DNA of 64,000 nt from Hugonella massiliensis (GTDB lineage Bacteria; Actinomycetota; Coriobacteriia; Coriobacteriales; Eggerthellaceae), in the NCBI GenBank assembly GCA_001486445.1, contig LN908986.1, positions 1,411,895 through 1,475,894 of the forward strand, read 5' to 3'. Positions 26,114-38,138 of this stretch are shown in pieces. Position 1 is the stretch's first letter. Each line of letters opens with the position of its first letter. Under the pieces are notes generated by a model. The model was not told the DNA's origin. It did not search any database and saw only the letters and a program-made list of their open reading frames with translations. The position numbers and the translations under genes were made by a program.

Positions 26114-26550
26114 GTTTTCCTTCCCTTTCATAATTCTAGTCATTATTGGCTTTTACCTGCGGGATTCCAGCAGCGGGTGCTGTTCTGGACGACGAATGGA
26201 GCAGGTCCTATTGCATAAACACACCCTGATTCAGTATCGCTCTTTCCGTCAATACACGTGTACATCAATGAGGACACTTGAATATCCCTTAAGATTTATG
26301 GTGGAGAGTTATTCATAGATATAGGTACGGCAGTTCAAGTTGAACGAGATGTTCATAGATCCTGAACGCCAGACCTTTGCGCTTCAATAACAATCGCATA
26401 CGCTGAAGCGCCCAAAGGCGAATCGCAAGCCTTTGGGCGCTTCAGTTGTTGCTATGCAATTGAAAGAGGGTGCTACAACCTAAACTCGAAAAACAGGTTC
26501 GGCCAACTGAAACACCCCGCCAATAAGCCAAACAGATGCAGCCCCTCGAC
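26114..26550. other. AT-rich intergenic region between tracrRNA and moaC, with a perfect inverted repeat
   Basis: No convincing gene. It contains a perfect 16-base inverted repeat, TGAAGCGCCCAAAGGC (26404-26419) and its complement (26429-26444) around a nine-base loop. This may end moaC or other transcripts even though no long T-run follows. The part up to ~26400 is AT-rich like the cas genes, so the edge of the acquired CRISPR segment probably lies here. Confidence 0.55.
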
Positions 26551-27057
26551 TCACTCTTTGCGCTCCCACAGGCCGGTTTTGCCGCCGTCCTTCTTCAGCA
26601 GGCGCACCTCGCTGATTTCCATGCCGCGGTCGACTGCCTTGCACATGTCGTAGATCGTCAGGCAGGCCACGCTCGCCGCCGTCAGGGCTTCCATTTCGAT
26701 GCCGGTCTTGCCCGTCACGCCGAAGGTCGTGGTCACGTGGATGCCGCATTTCCCGTCGGCCCGATCGCCCGGGCGCACGGGCTCACATTCCACCTTCGAC
26801 TTGGTGATGAGCAGCGGATGGCACATGGGGATGATCGCCGACGTCTGCTTGCCCGCCATGATGCCGGCCACGCGCGCGCAAGCGAGCACGTCGCCTTTGG
26901 CCGCCTTGCCCTCCACGATGAGGTCCAGCGTTTCAGGATGCATGGCGATGAAGCCTTCGGCCACCGCCACGCGTTCGGTGTCGGGCTTGGCCCCCACGTC
27001 GACCATGCGCACCTGGCCCTTGGAATCGATATGCGTAAGCTGTTTCTCGTCGGACAT
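26551..27057 (-). CDS. moaC: Cyclic pyranopterin monophosphate synthase MoaC
   Basis: A 168-residue enzyme that, after MoaA, converts the cyclic GTP intermediate to cyclic pyranopterin monophosphate, the first stable molybdopterin precursor. The signature [32 protein letters not shown] and [26 protein letters not shown] segments are all present, with the active-site lysine and histidine regions intact. The ATG at 27057 is preferred because of the GGAAGGAAGAG ribosome site. It lies 56 nt after moaA and ends the modABC-moaAC cluster. Confidence 0.97.
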   Translation of the reverse strand: MSDEKQLTHIDSKGQVRMVDVGAKPDTERVAVAEGFIAMHPETLDLIVEGKAAKGDVLACARVAGIMAGKQTSAIIPMCHPLLITKSKVECEPVRPGDRADGKCGIHVTTTFGVTGKTGIEMEALTAASVACLTIYDMCKAVDRGMEISEVRLLKKDGGKTGLWERKE

Positions 27058-27113
27058 GGCTCTTCCTTCCCACTGCTGCCGTTTCGCCGTACCGCGCCCA
27101 CAGGCGCCGCGCC

Positions 27114-28127
27114 CTAACCGCCGATCGCGTTCATGTTCGTTTCGGTCGCGCGCGCATGGTCGAGCTCTTCGTGCTCTTCGGGCTTGGTATGCAGGGCACG
27201 CGCAAGCACCGCACGCACCTCGTCGTCGCTGCCTTCGCGCAGCACGCTGCGCAGGTCGAGCTCGCTGTCGCTGAACAAGCACGGCCGCAAGCCCCCCGTG
27301 CTCGTGATGCGCAAACGGTTGCAGTCGCCGCAGAAATGGCGCGACAGGGGCGAAATGAAACCCACCGTGCCCAAAGCGCCCGGGAACTGGTAGTAGCGCG
27401 CCGGCCCACCGCCCGTGGGCTTATGGGAATCGTCGACGGGCACAAGCCCTTCGAGCCCCTCTTGCGCGCATCGGTCGTTGATGATCTGGCGGATCTCGTC
27501 GCAGGGGATCACGTCTTCGGGACCCCAGCCCGCGCCGCCGCAGCCAGCTGAATCGCCCACCGGCATGTACTCGATGAAGCGCACGTGCAGGGGCTTTTCC
27601 ACCGAAAGGAGGGCGAAGCGGAAGTAGTCCTGGTGAAGGCTGCGCACGGCCACCGCGTTCACTTTCACGGGGTTGAAGCCCACCGCCAGCGCCGCATCGA
27701 TGCCCGCGAGCACCTGGTTCACGTCTCCCCCACGCGTGATCGCGCGGAAGTCGGCAGGATCGAGCGTGTCGAGCGACACGTTCACGCGGTGCAGGCCCGC
27801 ATCATGCAGGCCTTCGGCCATCCGCGCGAGCGCGATGCCGTTGGTGGTGAGCGACACGTCTTCGATGCCGGGCACCTGGGCGACCGCGCGCACCAAATCG
27901 ACCACGCCCTTGCGCACCAGGGGCTCGCCGCCGGTAAGGCGCACGCGCCGCACGCCCATCTGGGCCGCCACGCTCACGAGGCGCACGATTTCGTCGTAGC
28001 GCAGCACGTCGTCGTGCGCCACCTGGGCGATGCCGTCGGCCGGCATGCAGTAGACGCACCGCAGGTTGCACCTATCGGTGAGCGAGATGCGAAGATAATC
28101 GATTGTGCGACCGTGTGCGTCTTTCAT
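27114..28127 (-). CDS. moaA: GTP 3',8-cyclase MoaA (radical SAM)
   Basis: A 337-residue radical-SAM enzyme that starts molybdopterin synthesis from GTP. The N-terminal SAM cluster motif is CNLRCVYC (CxxxCxxC with the preceding DRC). [12 protein letters not shown] is the SAM-binding glycine motif. The C-terminal second cluster is seen in [11 protein letters not shown] and the later cysteine in LRPCLF. The ATG follows GGAGG. A His/Glu-rich tail follows the catalytic part; the canonical C-terminal GG is present as the last two residues (NAIGG). It sits between modC and moaC in one operon. Confidence 0.97.
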   Translation of the reverse strand: MKDAHGRTIDYLRISLTDRCNLRCVYCMPADGIAQVAHDDVLRYDEIVRLVSVAAQMGVRRVRLTGGEPLVRKGVVDLVRAVAQVPGIEDVSLTTNGIALARMAEGLHDAGLHRVNVSLDTLDPADFRAITRGGDVNQVLAGIDAALAVGFNPVKVNAVAVRSLHQDYFRFALLSVEKPLHVRFIEYMPVGDSAGCGGAGWGPEDVIPCDEIRQIINDRCAQEGLEGLVPVDDSHKPTGGGPARYYQFPGALGTVGFISPLSRHFCGDCNRLRITSTGGLRPCLFSDSELDLRSVLREGSDDEVRAVLARALHTKPEEHEELDHARATETNMNAIGG

Positions 28128-28169
28128 GCGGCAGCCTCCTAGCGTCAGCGCGCCTTAGCGCGATGAGGC

Positions 28170-29270
28170 TTATTCTGACACAAGATAAAGTTTTTCGGAA
28201 GGAATACGCACCAAGAGCTCCTCGCCCGTCTTCGGCAATCCCCCTTCGTCACGGTACGTCACGCGCCAGAAAAGATGCTGGTGCAGGAAATGCATTTCCC
28301 GGTCGTTGGCTTCCGGTTCGGCGCCGGGCTCGCGATCGAGAAAGGCCAGCTGGGCGCTGCGCTCGAATCGGGAATCGCTCACGCGGTCGACCCGCATGCG
28401 AAAGACGTTCTCGCCCGGCGCGCTCGCCCGTTCCAGATAGCTCGCGCGCACGCCCAGGGCTGCCACGTCGGCAGGCACCGCACCCGGCACGTGCAGGGTC
28501 ACGCCCCACTGGGGGCTGAAGACCGCGTGGTCGCCCGTGCGCGTCACATCGACCACGTTCTTGCAGCCCGAAAGCTTGAGCGCCGCCTTGCTGTGGGGCT
28601 CATCGACGATCTCGCGTCCCTCGTCGACTTCCACGATATGCCCGCGCTCCATCACGGCGATCGAATCGCAGAAGCGCAGGGCCTCGTCGATGTCGTGGCT
28701 CACGTAGACGATGGTTCCTTCGAAGGCGTCGAAAAGGCTCGAGAGGTTCTGCTCGAGCATCATCTTCAGGTGGGAGTCAAGAGCCGAAAAGGGCTCGTCG
28801 AGCATGAGAATGCAGGGGTTGGCCGCGAGCATACGGGCCAAAGCCACACGCTGTTGCTGGCCGCCCGAAAGCTGGTGGGGGTAGCGCTTGGCGAAGGAGA
28901 TCACGTCGAAACGGGACAGCTCGCGCTCGACGATGCATCGGCGCTCTTCGGCAGGGGTTGCGCGCGGGATGCCCGCGGCCACGTTCTCTTCCACCGTGAA
29001 GTTGGGGAAGAGCATGTAGTTCTGAAAGAGCAGGGCCGTTTTACGCTCTTGGGGCGAAAGGTTCACGCCCGCCGTGGAATCGAAAAAGACGCGGCCGTTC
29101 ACCACGATGCGCCCTTCATCGGGCTCTTCGATGCCCGCGATGCAGCGCATGGTGAGCGTCTTGCCGCAGCCCGACGCGCCCAAAAGGCCCACGACGCCCG
29201 ACCCCGCCGAAAGGTCGACGGACAGGTCGAAAGCCCCCATATGCTTGCGGATGGATACGTCCAAACTCAT
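28170..29270 (-). CDS. modC: Molybdate ABC transporter ATP-binding protein
   Basis: A 366-residue ABC ATPase that powers molybdate import. Walker A is GASGCGKT, the Q loop is [11 protein letters not shown], the signature is [14 protein letters not shown], Walker B is [13 protein letters not shown], and the switch histidine is in [11 protein letters not shown]-terminal ~120-residue domain follows, longer than a bare ATPase and in the position of the regulatory TOBE/MOP domain, though the match is weak by eye. The start overlaps the modB stop by four bases, so expression is coupled. Confidence 0.93.
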   Translation of the reverse strand: MSLDVSIRKHMGAFDLSVDLSAGSGVVGLLGASGCGKTLTMRCIAGIEEPDEGRIVVNGRVFFDSTAGVNLSPQERKTALLFQNYMLFPNFTVEENVAAGIPRATPAEERRCIVERELSRFDVISFAKRYPHQLSGGQQQRVALARMLAANPCILMLDEPFSALDSHLKMMLEQNLSSLFDAFEGTIVYVSHDIDEALRFCDSIAVMERGHIVEVDEGREIVDEPHSKAALKLSGCKNVVDVTRTGDHAVFSPQWGVTLHVPGAVPADVAALGVRASYLERASAPGENVFRMRVDRVSDSRFERSAQLAFLDREPGAEPEANDREMHFLHQHLFWRVTYRDEGGLPKTGEELLVRIPSEKLYLVSE

Positions 29271-30625
29271 TCTTCAACCGCTCCTTGCTTGTAGCGCGTG
29301 GTGCGCCTGCCCCACAGGTTGATGAACAGGATCACGATGAAGCTGAAGATCAGGATGACGATCGTCCAGAAGATCGCGATGTCGGTGTTGCCGTTCATCC
29401 ATTCGAAGTAGATCGCGATGGGAATCGTGCGGGTGACGCCCAGGTAGTTGCCCGCCAGAAAGAGGGTGGCCCCGAATTCGCCCAGCGCGCGGGCAAAGGC
29501 GAGCACGGTGCCCGAAGCGATGTTGGTCCAGGCCAGGGGCAGCATGAGCTTGAAGAAGATCCGCCCGTTCGACCAGCCCAGCGTGCGGGCCGCATCGAGC
29601 ATGTTGGGGTCGAGGGCCTCGAAGGCGCCGCGGGCGCTGCGGTACATAAGCGGAAAGGCCACCACCACGGCCGCGATCACCGTGGCCGGCCAGCTGAAGA
29701 TGAGCGGAAAACCGATGTCGATGAACCAGCGGCCCAGAGCCGTGTTGTTGCCCAAAGCGAGCAGCAGGAGGAAACCGCAGACCGTGGGCGGAAGGACCAT
29801 GGGGATGGTGAAGATCGCGTCGAAGATGTCGCGGGCGCGCGGCGAGATGCGCAGGGTGAAGTAGGCAGCCGCCAAGCCCAGGATGAAGATAAAGACGATC
29901 GAGGTAAGGGTAGTCTTCAGCGTGACCCATAAAGGCGAGTAGTCGATGTGCGAAAGGAAGGTCGTCAGCTGGTCGAGCAGCGAAGGCTCGGCCAAAATGT
30001 TCGCCTCATGCGCATCGACGACCTGCGCGAAGGCTCCATGGATGAAACGCACGGCTTGGGAGTTGGCGCCATCGGTGGGGTCGGCGCCGTCTTCGGTGGT
30101 GACGAAATCGTAGCAGCCCTTATCCCCCTGCACGTTGAAGCGGAAGGTGAGTCCCTGGCAGGCGAAAGTGGCGTCGGTCGTCACATAGACGGGCAGCGAC
30201 TCATCGAGCTGGGCACCGCCCGACGCGTTGGCGTTGTCGATGGCCCGCACGAGCGTCGCAAGCTCGCTTGCACTCGCAGCGGCTCCTGGGTCGATGCCGA
30301 ACCGTTGGGCCGCATCGGGATCGATGTAGAGCACGGCGAAGTCGTCCGTGGCGATGAGGGACACGTCGTAACGACCCGTCCCCAAAAAGTAGCCGTAGCC
30401 CTTATAGCTTCCGTCGACGTCGCGGTTGCTGCCCGCTTGGGCGCGCTTGAACCCGCTCAGGGCATAGGAAACACCCTCGGCCGCCACCGCCTGGTTATCG
30501 GACGATATCGTCGCCTGGATATTCGCATCGCCCGTTACCGAGGTAGCGGCGGCATCCGCCCAAGCGGGCAGCGCCGGCCAAGCAAGGACGAGCGCAAGGA
30601 GCGCCACCAGTAGTTTCAGATTCAT
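29267..30625 (-). CDS. modB: Molybdate ABC permease ModB with an exported N-terminal domain
   Basis: A 452-residue membrane permease. A normal ModB is about 220-280 residues and corresponds here to residues ~210-452: about five helices with the EAA-type loop (EALDPNMLDAARTLGWSNGR) that docks ModC. The first ~205 residues are extra: a signal peptide (MNLKLLVALLALVLAWPALP, cut after AWA) then an extracytoplasmic domain of unknown fold with two cysteines (FACQG, KGCYDF). It could help receive molybdate from ModA or sense it. The ATG at 30625 was chosen for the AGGGAT ribosome site; in-frame ATG 30631 is an alternative. It overlaps modC by four bases and follows modA by 81. Confidence 0.9.
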   Translation of the reverse strand: MNLKLLVALLALVLAWPALPAWADAAATSVTGDANIQATISSDNQAVAAEGVSYALSGFKRAQAGSNRDVDGSYKGYGYFLGTGRYDVSLIATDDFAVLYIDPDAAQRFGIDPGAAASASELATLVRAIDNANASGGAQLDESLPVYVTTDATFACQGLTFRFNVQGDKGCYDFVTTEDGADPTDGANSQAVRFIHGAFAQVVDAHEANILAEPSLLDQLTTFLSHIDYSPLWVTLKTTLTSIVFIFILGLAAAYFTLRISPRARDIFDAIFTIPMVLPPTVCGFLLLLALGNNTALGRWFIDIGFPLIFSWPATVIAAVVVAFPLMYRSARGAFEALDPNMLDAARTLGWSNGRIFFKLMLPLAWTNIASGTVLAFARALGEFGATLFLAGNYLGVTRTIPIAIYFEWMNGNTDIAIFWTIVILIFSFIVILFINLWGRRTTRYKQGAVEE

Positions 30626-30677
30626 GGTCATCCCTAAAGAAAAAGGGGACTCGCTAAGGAATCCCCCCGACATGCAC

Positions 30678-30693
30678 GCCCGCAGTGGCGGGC
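30678..30693 (-). terminator. Short hairpin between modA and modB
   Basis: GCCCGC-AGTG-GCGGGC without a T-run. It may be an attenuator or RNA-processing hairpin that raises modA output over modBC, a common arrangement for binding-protein genes. Confidence 0.35.
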
Positions 30694-30706
30694 GAAGCTC
30701 CAGCGT

Positions 30707-31627
30707 CTAGTTGCCCGCGAGTTCGAAGCCCCACTTCTGCCAGATCTCCTGGGCGTTGGGGTCGTTCACGCACCAGTCAAGGAACGCCTGGGCTTCTTCG
30801 GCATTCTGCGTGGTAGAGGTAAGGGCCGCCGGATAGGTAATGGCCTTATGGGTGTCGTTGGGGACGGTGCCCACGACCTTCACGCCGCCGAAGCGGTAGA
30901 CGTCGGATGTGTAGACGAAGGCGATGTCGACATCGCCCGACTCGGCATGCTTGCACACGTTACCCACCGACGTGTCGGTGACCACCTTGCCCGCGAGCGG
31001 GGTGCCCGCGTAGGCGTCGGTGCCGTTGGCCTTGCCGGCGCTTTCGGAACCGGTCTTGCCGTCGGGGTCGACGAAGCAGCCCACCGTGGAAAGGGCCTGG
31101 TTGGCATAGTTACCGGCCGGCACCGAATCGTCGCCCACGGCTACGGTGTATTTCCCGGTGGCGATGTCGTCAAGGGTGACGCTCTCTATGCTGGAATTGT
31201 TGGCAGACGTTACCATGACCAGGTCGTTCTTGAACATGGTGAAACGGGAATCGGCCTGGGTGTAGCCGGCCTTTTCGGCGTCGTCCATCTTGCTCTTGGA
31301 AGCGGAAATAAGGATATCGGCCTGGCTGCCGGCAGCGAGCATCTGGTTGAGCTCGCCCGAGGACTTGTACTGGGTGTCGGCGAAGGTGACCCAACTGTGA
31401 TCGGCCGTATAGGCGTCCTGAGCCTCGGCCATGGCCTTCGAAAGCGAGTTGGCGGCGAAGATCTGCAGAGTTACGGGTTCGTGAGCATCGGTAGCCGACG
31501 AGCTCGAGCTCGAGGTCGACGACGAGCTGGTCGGGGCGTTCGACGAGCAACCCGTCAGGGCGAGGGCGCCCGCAAGCGCGAAGCACGCGCACACCGCCAC
31601 CAGACGCGTAAGGCGCTTCTGTTTCAT
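30707..31627 (-). CDS. modA: Molybdate-binding lipoprotein ModA
   Basis: A 306-residue substrate-binding protein anchored outside the membrane. A lipobox (ALALTGCSS, cysteine near residue 27) is followed by a Ser/Thr-rich linker. The family pattern follows: LQIFAANSLSKAMAEAQDAY, YKSSGELNQMLAAGSQADIL, LVMVTSANN, and the later VDIAFVYTSDVY. These match the TupA/ModA oxyanion-binding group. Molybdate rather than tungstate is inferred from linkage to moaA and moaC. The ATG at 31627 follows AAGGGAACC. It is the first gene of the operon, with its own strong promoter and a palindrome in the leader. Confidence 0.93.
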   Translation of the reverse strand: MKQKRLTRLVAVCACFALAGALALTGCSSNAPTSSSSTSSSSSSATDAHEPVTLQIFAANSLSKAMAEAQDAYTADHSWVTFADTQYKSSGELNQMLAAGSQADILISASKSKMDDAEKAGYTQADSRFTMFKNDLVMVTSANNSSIESVTLDDIATGKYTVAVGDDSVPAGNYANQALSTVGCFVDPDGKTGSESAGKANGTDAYAGTPLAGKVVTDTSVGNVCKHAESGDVDIAFVYTSDVYRFGGVKVVGTVPNDTHKAITYPAALTSTTQNAEEAQAFLDWCVNDPNAQEIWQKWGFELAGN

Positions 31628-31659
31628 AGTGGTTCCCTTCGTAGAGTGATCCGGTTTTC

Positions 31660-31679
31660 GTTGAGTCCCTATACTCAAC
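31660..31679 (-). promoter_or_regulatory. Palindromic operator-like site in the modA leader
   Basis: GTTGAGT-CCCTAT-ACTCAAC, a perfect 7-base inverted repeat placed at about +2 to +21 of the predicted transcript. The position suits a repressor site or a 5' RNA hairpin. It does not look like the E. coli ModE site. Confidence 0.5.
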
Positions 31680-31687
31680 AGAAGAGA

Positions 31688-31716
31688 ACTATACGAGTTG
31701 CACCCTTTATCGTCAA
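31688..31716 (-). promoter_or_regulatory. Promoter of the modABC-moaAC operon
   Basis: On the minus strand TTGACG (31716-31711), exactly 17 bases, TATAGT (31693-31688). This is a near-consensus housekeeping sigma promoter. Confidence 0.8.
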
Positions 31717-31833
31717 ATAAGAATAAGCGGGATATCCGAGCAGGAGCGCACGGGGCCGCCGAAACGCCTGCGCCAAGGGGCGTTTAAGGAAGGGCGAGCG
31801 GGGACTTGAGCGACCGCCCTTCCCCGAATATGC

Positions 31834-31864
31834 AAAAAAACGCCCGTCGGCAAACCGACGGGCG
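31834..31864 (-). terminator. Rho-independent terminator after glmM
   Basis: Perfect hairpin CGCCCGTCGG-CAAA-CCGACGGGCG (31841-31864) followed on the minus strand by seven T residues. Confidence 0.92.
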
Positions 31865-31895
31865 CATGACGAGCAGAGTAATGACAAGTGATCCC

Positions 31896-33233
31896 TTAGG
31901 CCAGCTCGTCTTCGACCACCTGGGCAATCGCGTTGGCATGATGAGCGGCCACTTCGTTGGTGGCGGCTTCGACCATCACGCGAATCAAGGGCTCGGTGCC
32001 GCTCGGGCGCACGAGGACGCGACCGTCGCTACCCAAGGCCTCTTCGGCAGCGGCGATGGCACGAGCGATGGCCTCGTTGCCGGAAAGACCGGCCTTGTCG
32101 GCCACCCTGACGTTCACGAGCTCCTGAGGGAAGCGGGTCATCTGGCCGGCCGCTTCGGCGGCGGACAGCCCGTTGCGCACGCAGACGCTGATGAACTGGC
32201 AGGCGGTCATAAGGCCGTCGCCGGTGGAATTGTGACGCAGCAGAATGGTGTGCCCGCTCTGCTCGCCGCCGATCACGTAGCCGTTGTCGCGCATGGCCTG
32301 CAGGACATGGCGGTCGCCTACCGCGGTCTGCAGGACGTCGATGCCGTGCGCCTCCATGGCGCGCACGAAGCCCAGGTTGCACATGACCGTCGACACGGCG
32401 GTGTTGCCGGCCAAAAGGCCACGGTTCTTCAGGTCGATCGCGCAGGCGGCTTCGACCATGTCGCCATCGATTTCGTTGCCGTTGGCATCGATGAACAAGA
32501 CGCGGTCGGCATCGCCGTCATGGGCGATGCCCAGATCGGCGCCAATTTCAGCCACCAGGTTGCGCACCTTGCCCAAATGGGTCGAACCGCAGTCGACGTT
32601 GATGTCGGTGCCGTTGAAGTCGTCGTTGATGACCGTGACGTCGGCCCCCAGCCGGCGCAGGGCTTCGGCCGTGGTGAGGCTCGAGGCGCCGTGGGCGGTA
32701 TCGAGGGCAATGGTGAGCCCCTCGAAGGTCACGCCCTGGGCCTTGATCGCGTCGACGGCATGCTCGATGTAGATTTCCACGGCGTTTTCAACGGGAACGA
32801 CCGTGCCCACCGCATCGCCGGGAACGCGGTCGGCCACCGGCAAGCCGCCGGCCACCGCGTAGTCTTCCACCTGCTGTTCAAGGTCGACCGGCAGCTTGAA
32901 GCCTTCGCCGTCGAAGAACTTGATGCCGTTGTATTCCGGCGGGTTGTGGGACGCCGAAATAACGATGCCCCCGTTGGCGTGGAGCTCGCGCGCAAGGAGG
33001 GCCACCGCCGGCGTGGGAATCACGCCGAGGGCGAGCACCGTGCCGCCCGCCGACATGATGCCGGCGTTGAGGGCGGCTTCGAGCATGTCGCCCGAAAGGC
33101 GCGTGTCCTTGCCCACGGCGATCGTGGTGCCCAGGAATTTCACCGCCGCCTGGCCCAGAGCGAAGGCTGTCTCGCAGGTAAGGTCGGTGTTGGCAACGCC
33201 GCGCGCGCCGTCGGTTCCGAAAAGCTTGCCCAT
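31896..33233 (-). CDS. glmM: Phosphoglucosamine mutase
   Basis: A 445-residue alpha-D-phosphohexomutase that converts GlcN-6-P to GlcN-1-P for UDP-GlcNAc synthesis, feeding GlmU. The family motifs are present: KLFGTDGARGVAN at the start, the phosphoserine loop ISASHNPPEYNG, the metal loop HDGDADRVLFID, the sugar loop GGEQSGHTI and the phosphate loop RPSGTEPLIRVM. The length is standard. Its ATG shares one base with the hisE stop (TAATG), so it is translated in tandem with hisE. Confidence 0.97.
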   Translation of the reverse strand: MGKLFGTDGARGVANTDLTCETAFALGQAAVKFLGTTIAVGKDTRLSGDMLEAALNAGIMSAGGTVLALGVIPTPAVALLARELHANGGIVISASHNPPEYNGIKFFDGEGFKLPVDLEQQVEDYAVAGGLPVADRVPGDAVGTVVPVENAVEIYIEHAVDAIKAQGVTFEGLTIALDTAHGASSLTTAEALRRLGADVTVINDDFNGTDINVDCGSTHLGKVRNLVAEIGADLGIAHDGDADRVLFIDANGNEIDGDMVEAACAIDLKNRGLLAGNTAVSTVMCNLGFVRAMEAHGIDVLQTAVGDRHVLQAMRDNGYVIGGEQSGHTILLRHNSTGDGLMTACQFISVCVRNGLSAAEAAGQMTRFPQELVNVRVADKAGLSGNEAIARAIAAAEEALGSDGRVLVRPSGTEPLIRVMVEAATNEVAAHHANAIAQVVEDELA

Positions 33234-33652
33234 TACTTTCCTCTTTTCACATGGTCGGGCGTAAGCATGACCGCGCCAGCGGGGCGTTCGTCGGCGCGCA
33301 TGCGCATATTGAGTTCTGCGGCGAATTCGTCAAGCTCGATCCCGTAGCGCTCGAGCACCACGAGCAGGTGGTACACCACGTCGGCCGCTTCGTAGCGCAG
33401 GTGGTCGGTTTCCGCGTCGCGCGCGGCACCCTGGGCGGCACCGGCGTCTTTGGCCGCCAGCGCCACTTCCCCGGCTTCTTCCATAACCTTCTTCAGGCAA
33501 TCGTCGTCTTTGCCGTTGAGCAAGCGCCAGGTGTAGCTTTCGGCACCTGCCTCGCGGCGCCCGTGGATGGTGGCCGCCAGCGCTTCGATCGTCGCTCCGA
33601 TCTGGCTGGCCGGCGCGCTTTCCCCTTCGGGCACGTAGGTCTTGTCGCTCAT
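33233..33652 (-). CDS. hisE: Phosphoribosyl-ATP diphosphatase
   Basis: A 139-residue all-alpha MazG-like pyrophosphatase for the second step of histidine synthesis. The metal-binding pattern is visible in LKKVMEEAGEVALAAKD (ExxE) and YEAADVVYHLLVVLERYG (ExxD). The C-terminal segment ELNMRMRADERPAG is a variable tail. Both ends are longer than in the ~90-100 residue core family. It is physically separate from any other his gene in the window and overlaps glmM by one base, which is an unusual partner. Assignment to HisE rather than another MazG-fold pyrophosphatase rests on these motifs. Confidence 0.88.
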   Translation of the reverse strand: MSDKTYVPEGESAPASQIGATIEALAATIHGRREAGAESYTWRLLNGKDDDCLKKVMEEAGEVALAAKDAGAAQGAARDAETDHLRYEAADVVYHLLVVLERYGIELDEFAAELNMRMRADERPAGAVMLTPDHVKRGK

Positions 33653-33673
33653 GTGCGTCTCTCCCTCTATGAA

Positions 33674-33703
33674 AGCGGGGCGCCCTGGGGCACCCCGCTT
33701 CGT
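33674..33703 (-). terminator. Terminator hairpin after rpoC
   Basis: On the minus strand AGCGGGGTGCCCC-AG-GGCGCCCCGCT, then TTC. It is a strong stem with a short T-run. Confidence 0.6.
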
Positions 33704-33721
33704 CGTTACCGGTAACGGCGC

Positions 33722-38134
<4,413 letters not shown>

Positions 38135-38138
38135 TTAC

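Noticed and set aside
26070-26318. 82-residue plus-strand frame beginning inside the tracrRNA
   Set aside because: It has no ribosome site, starts within the structured RNA and its terminator, and shows no protein-like pattern.
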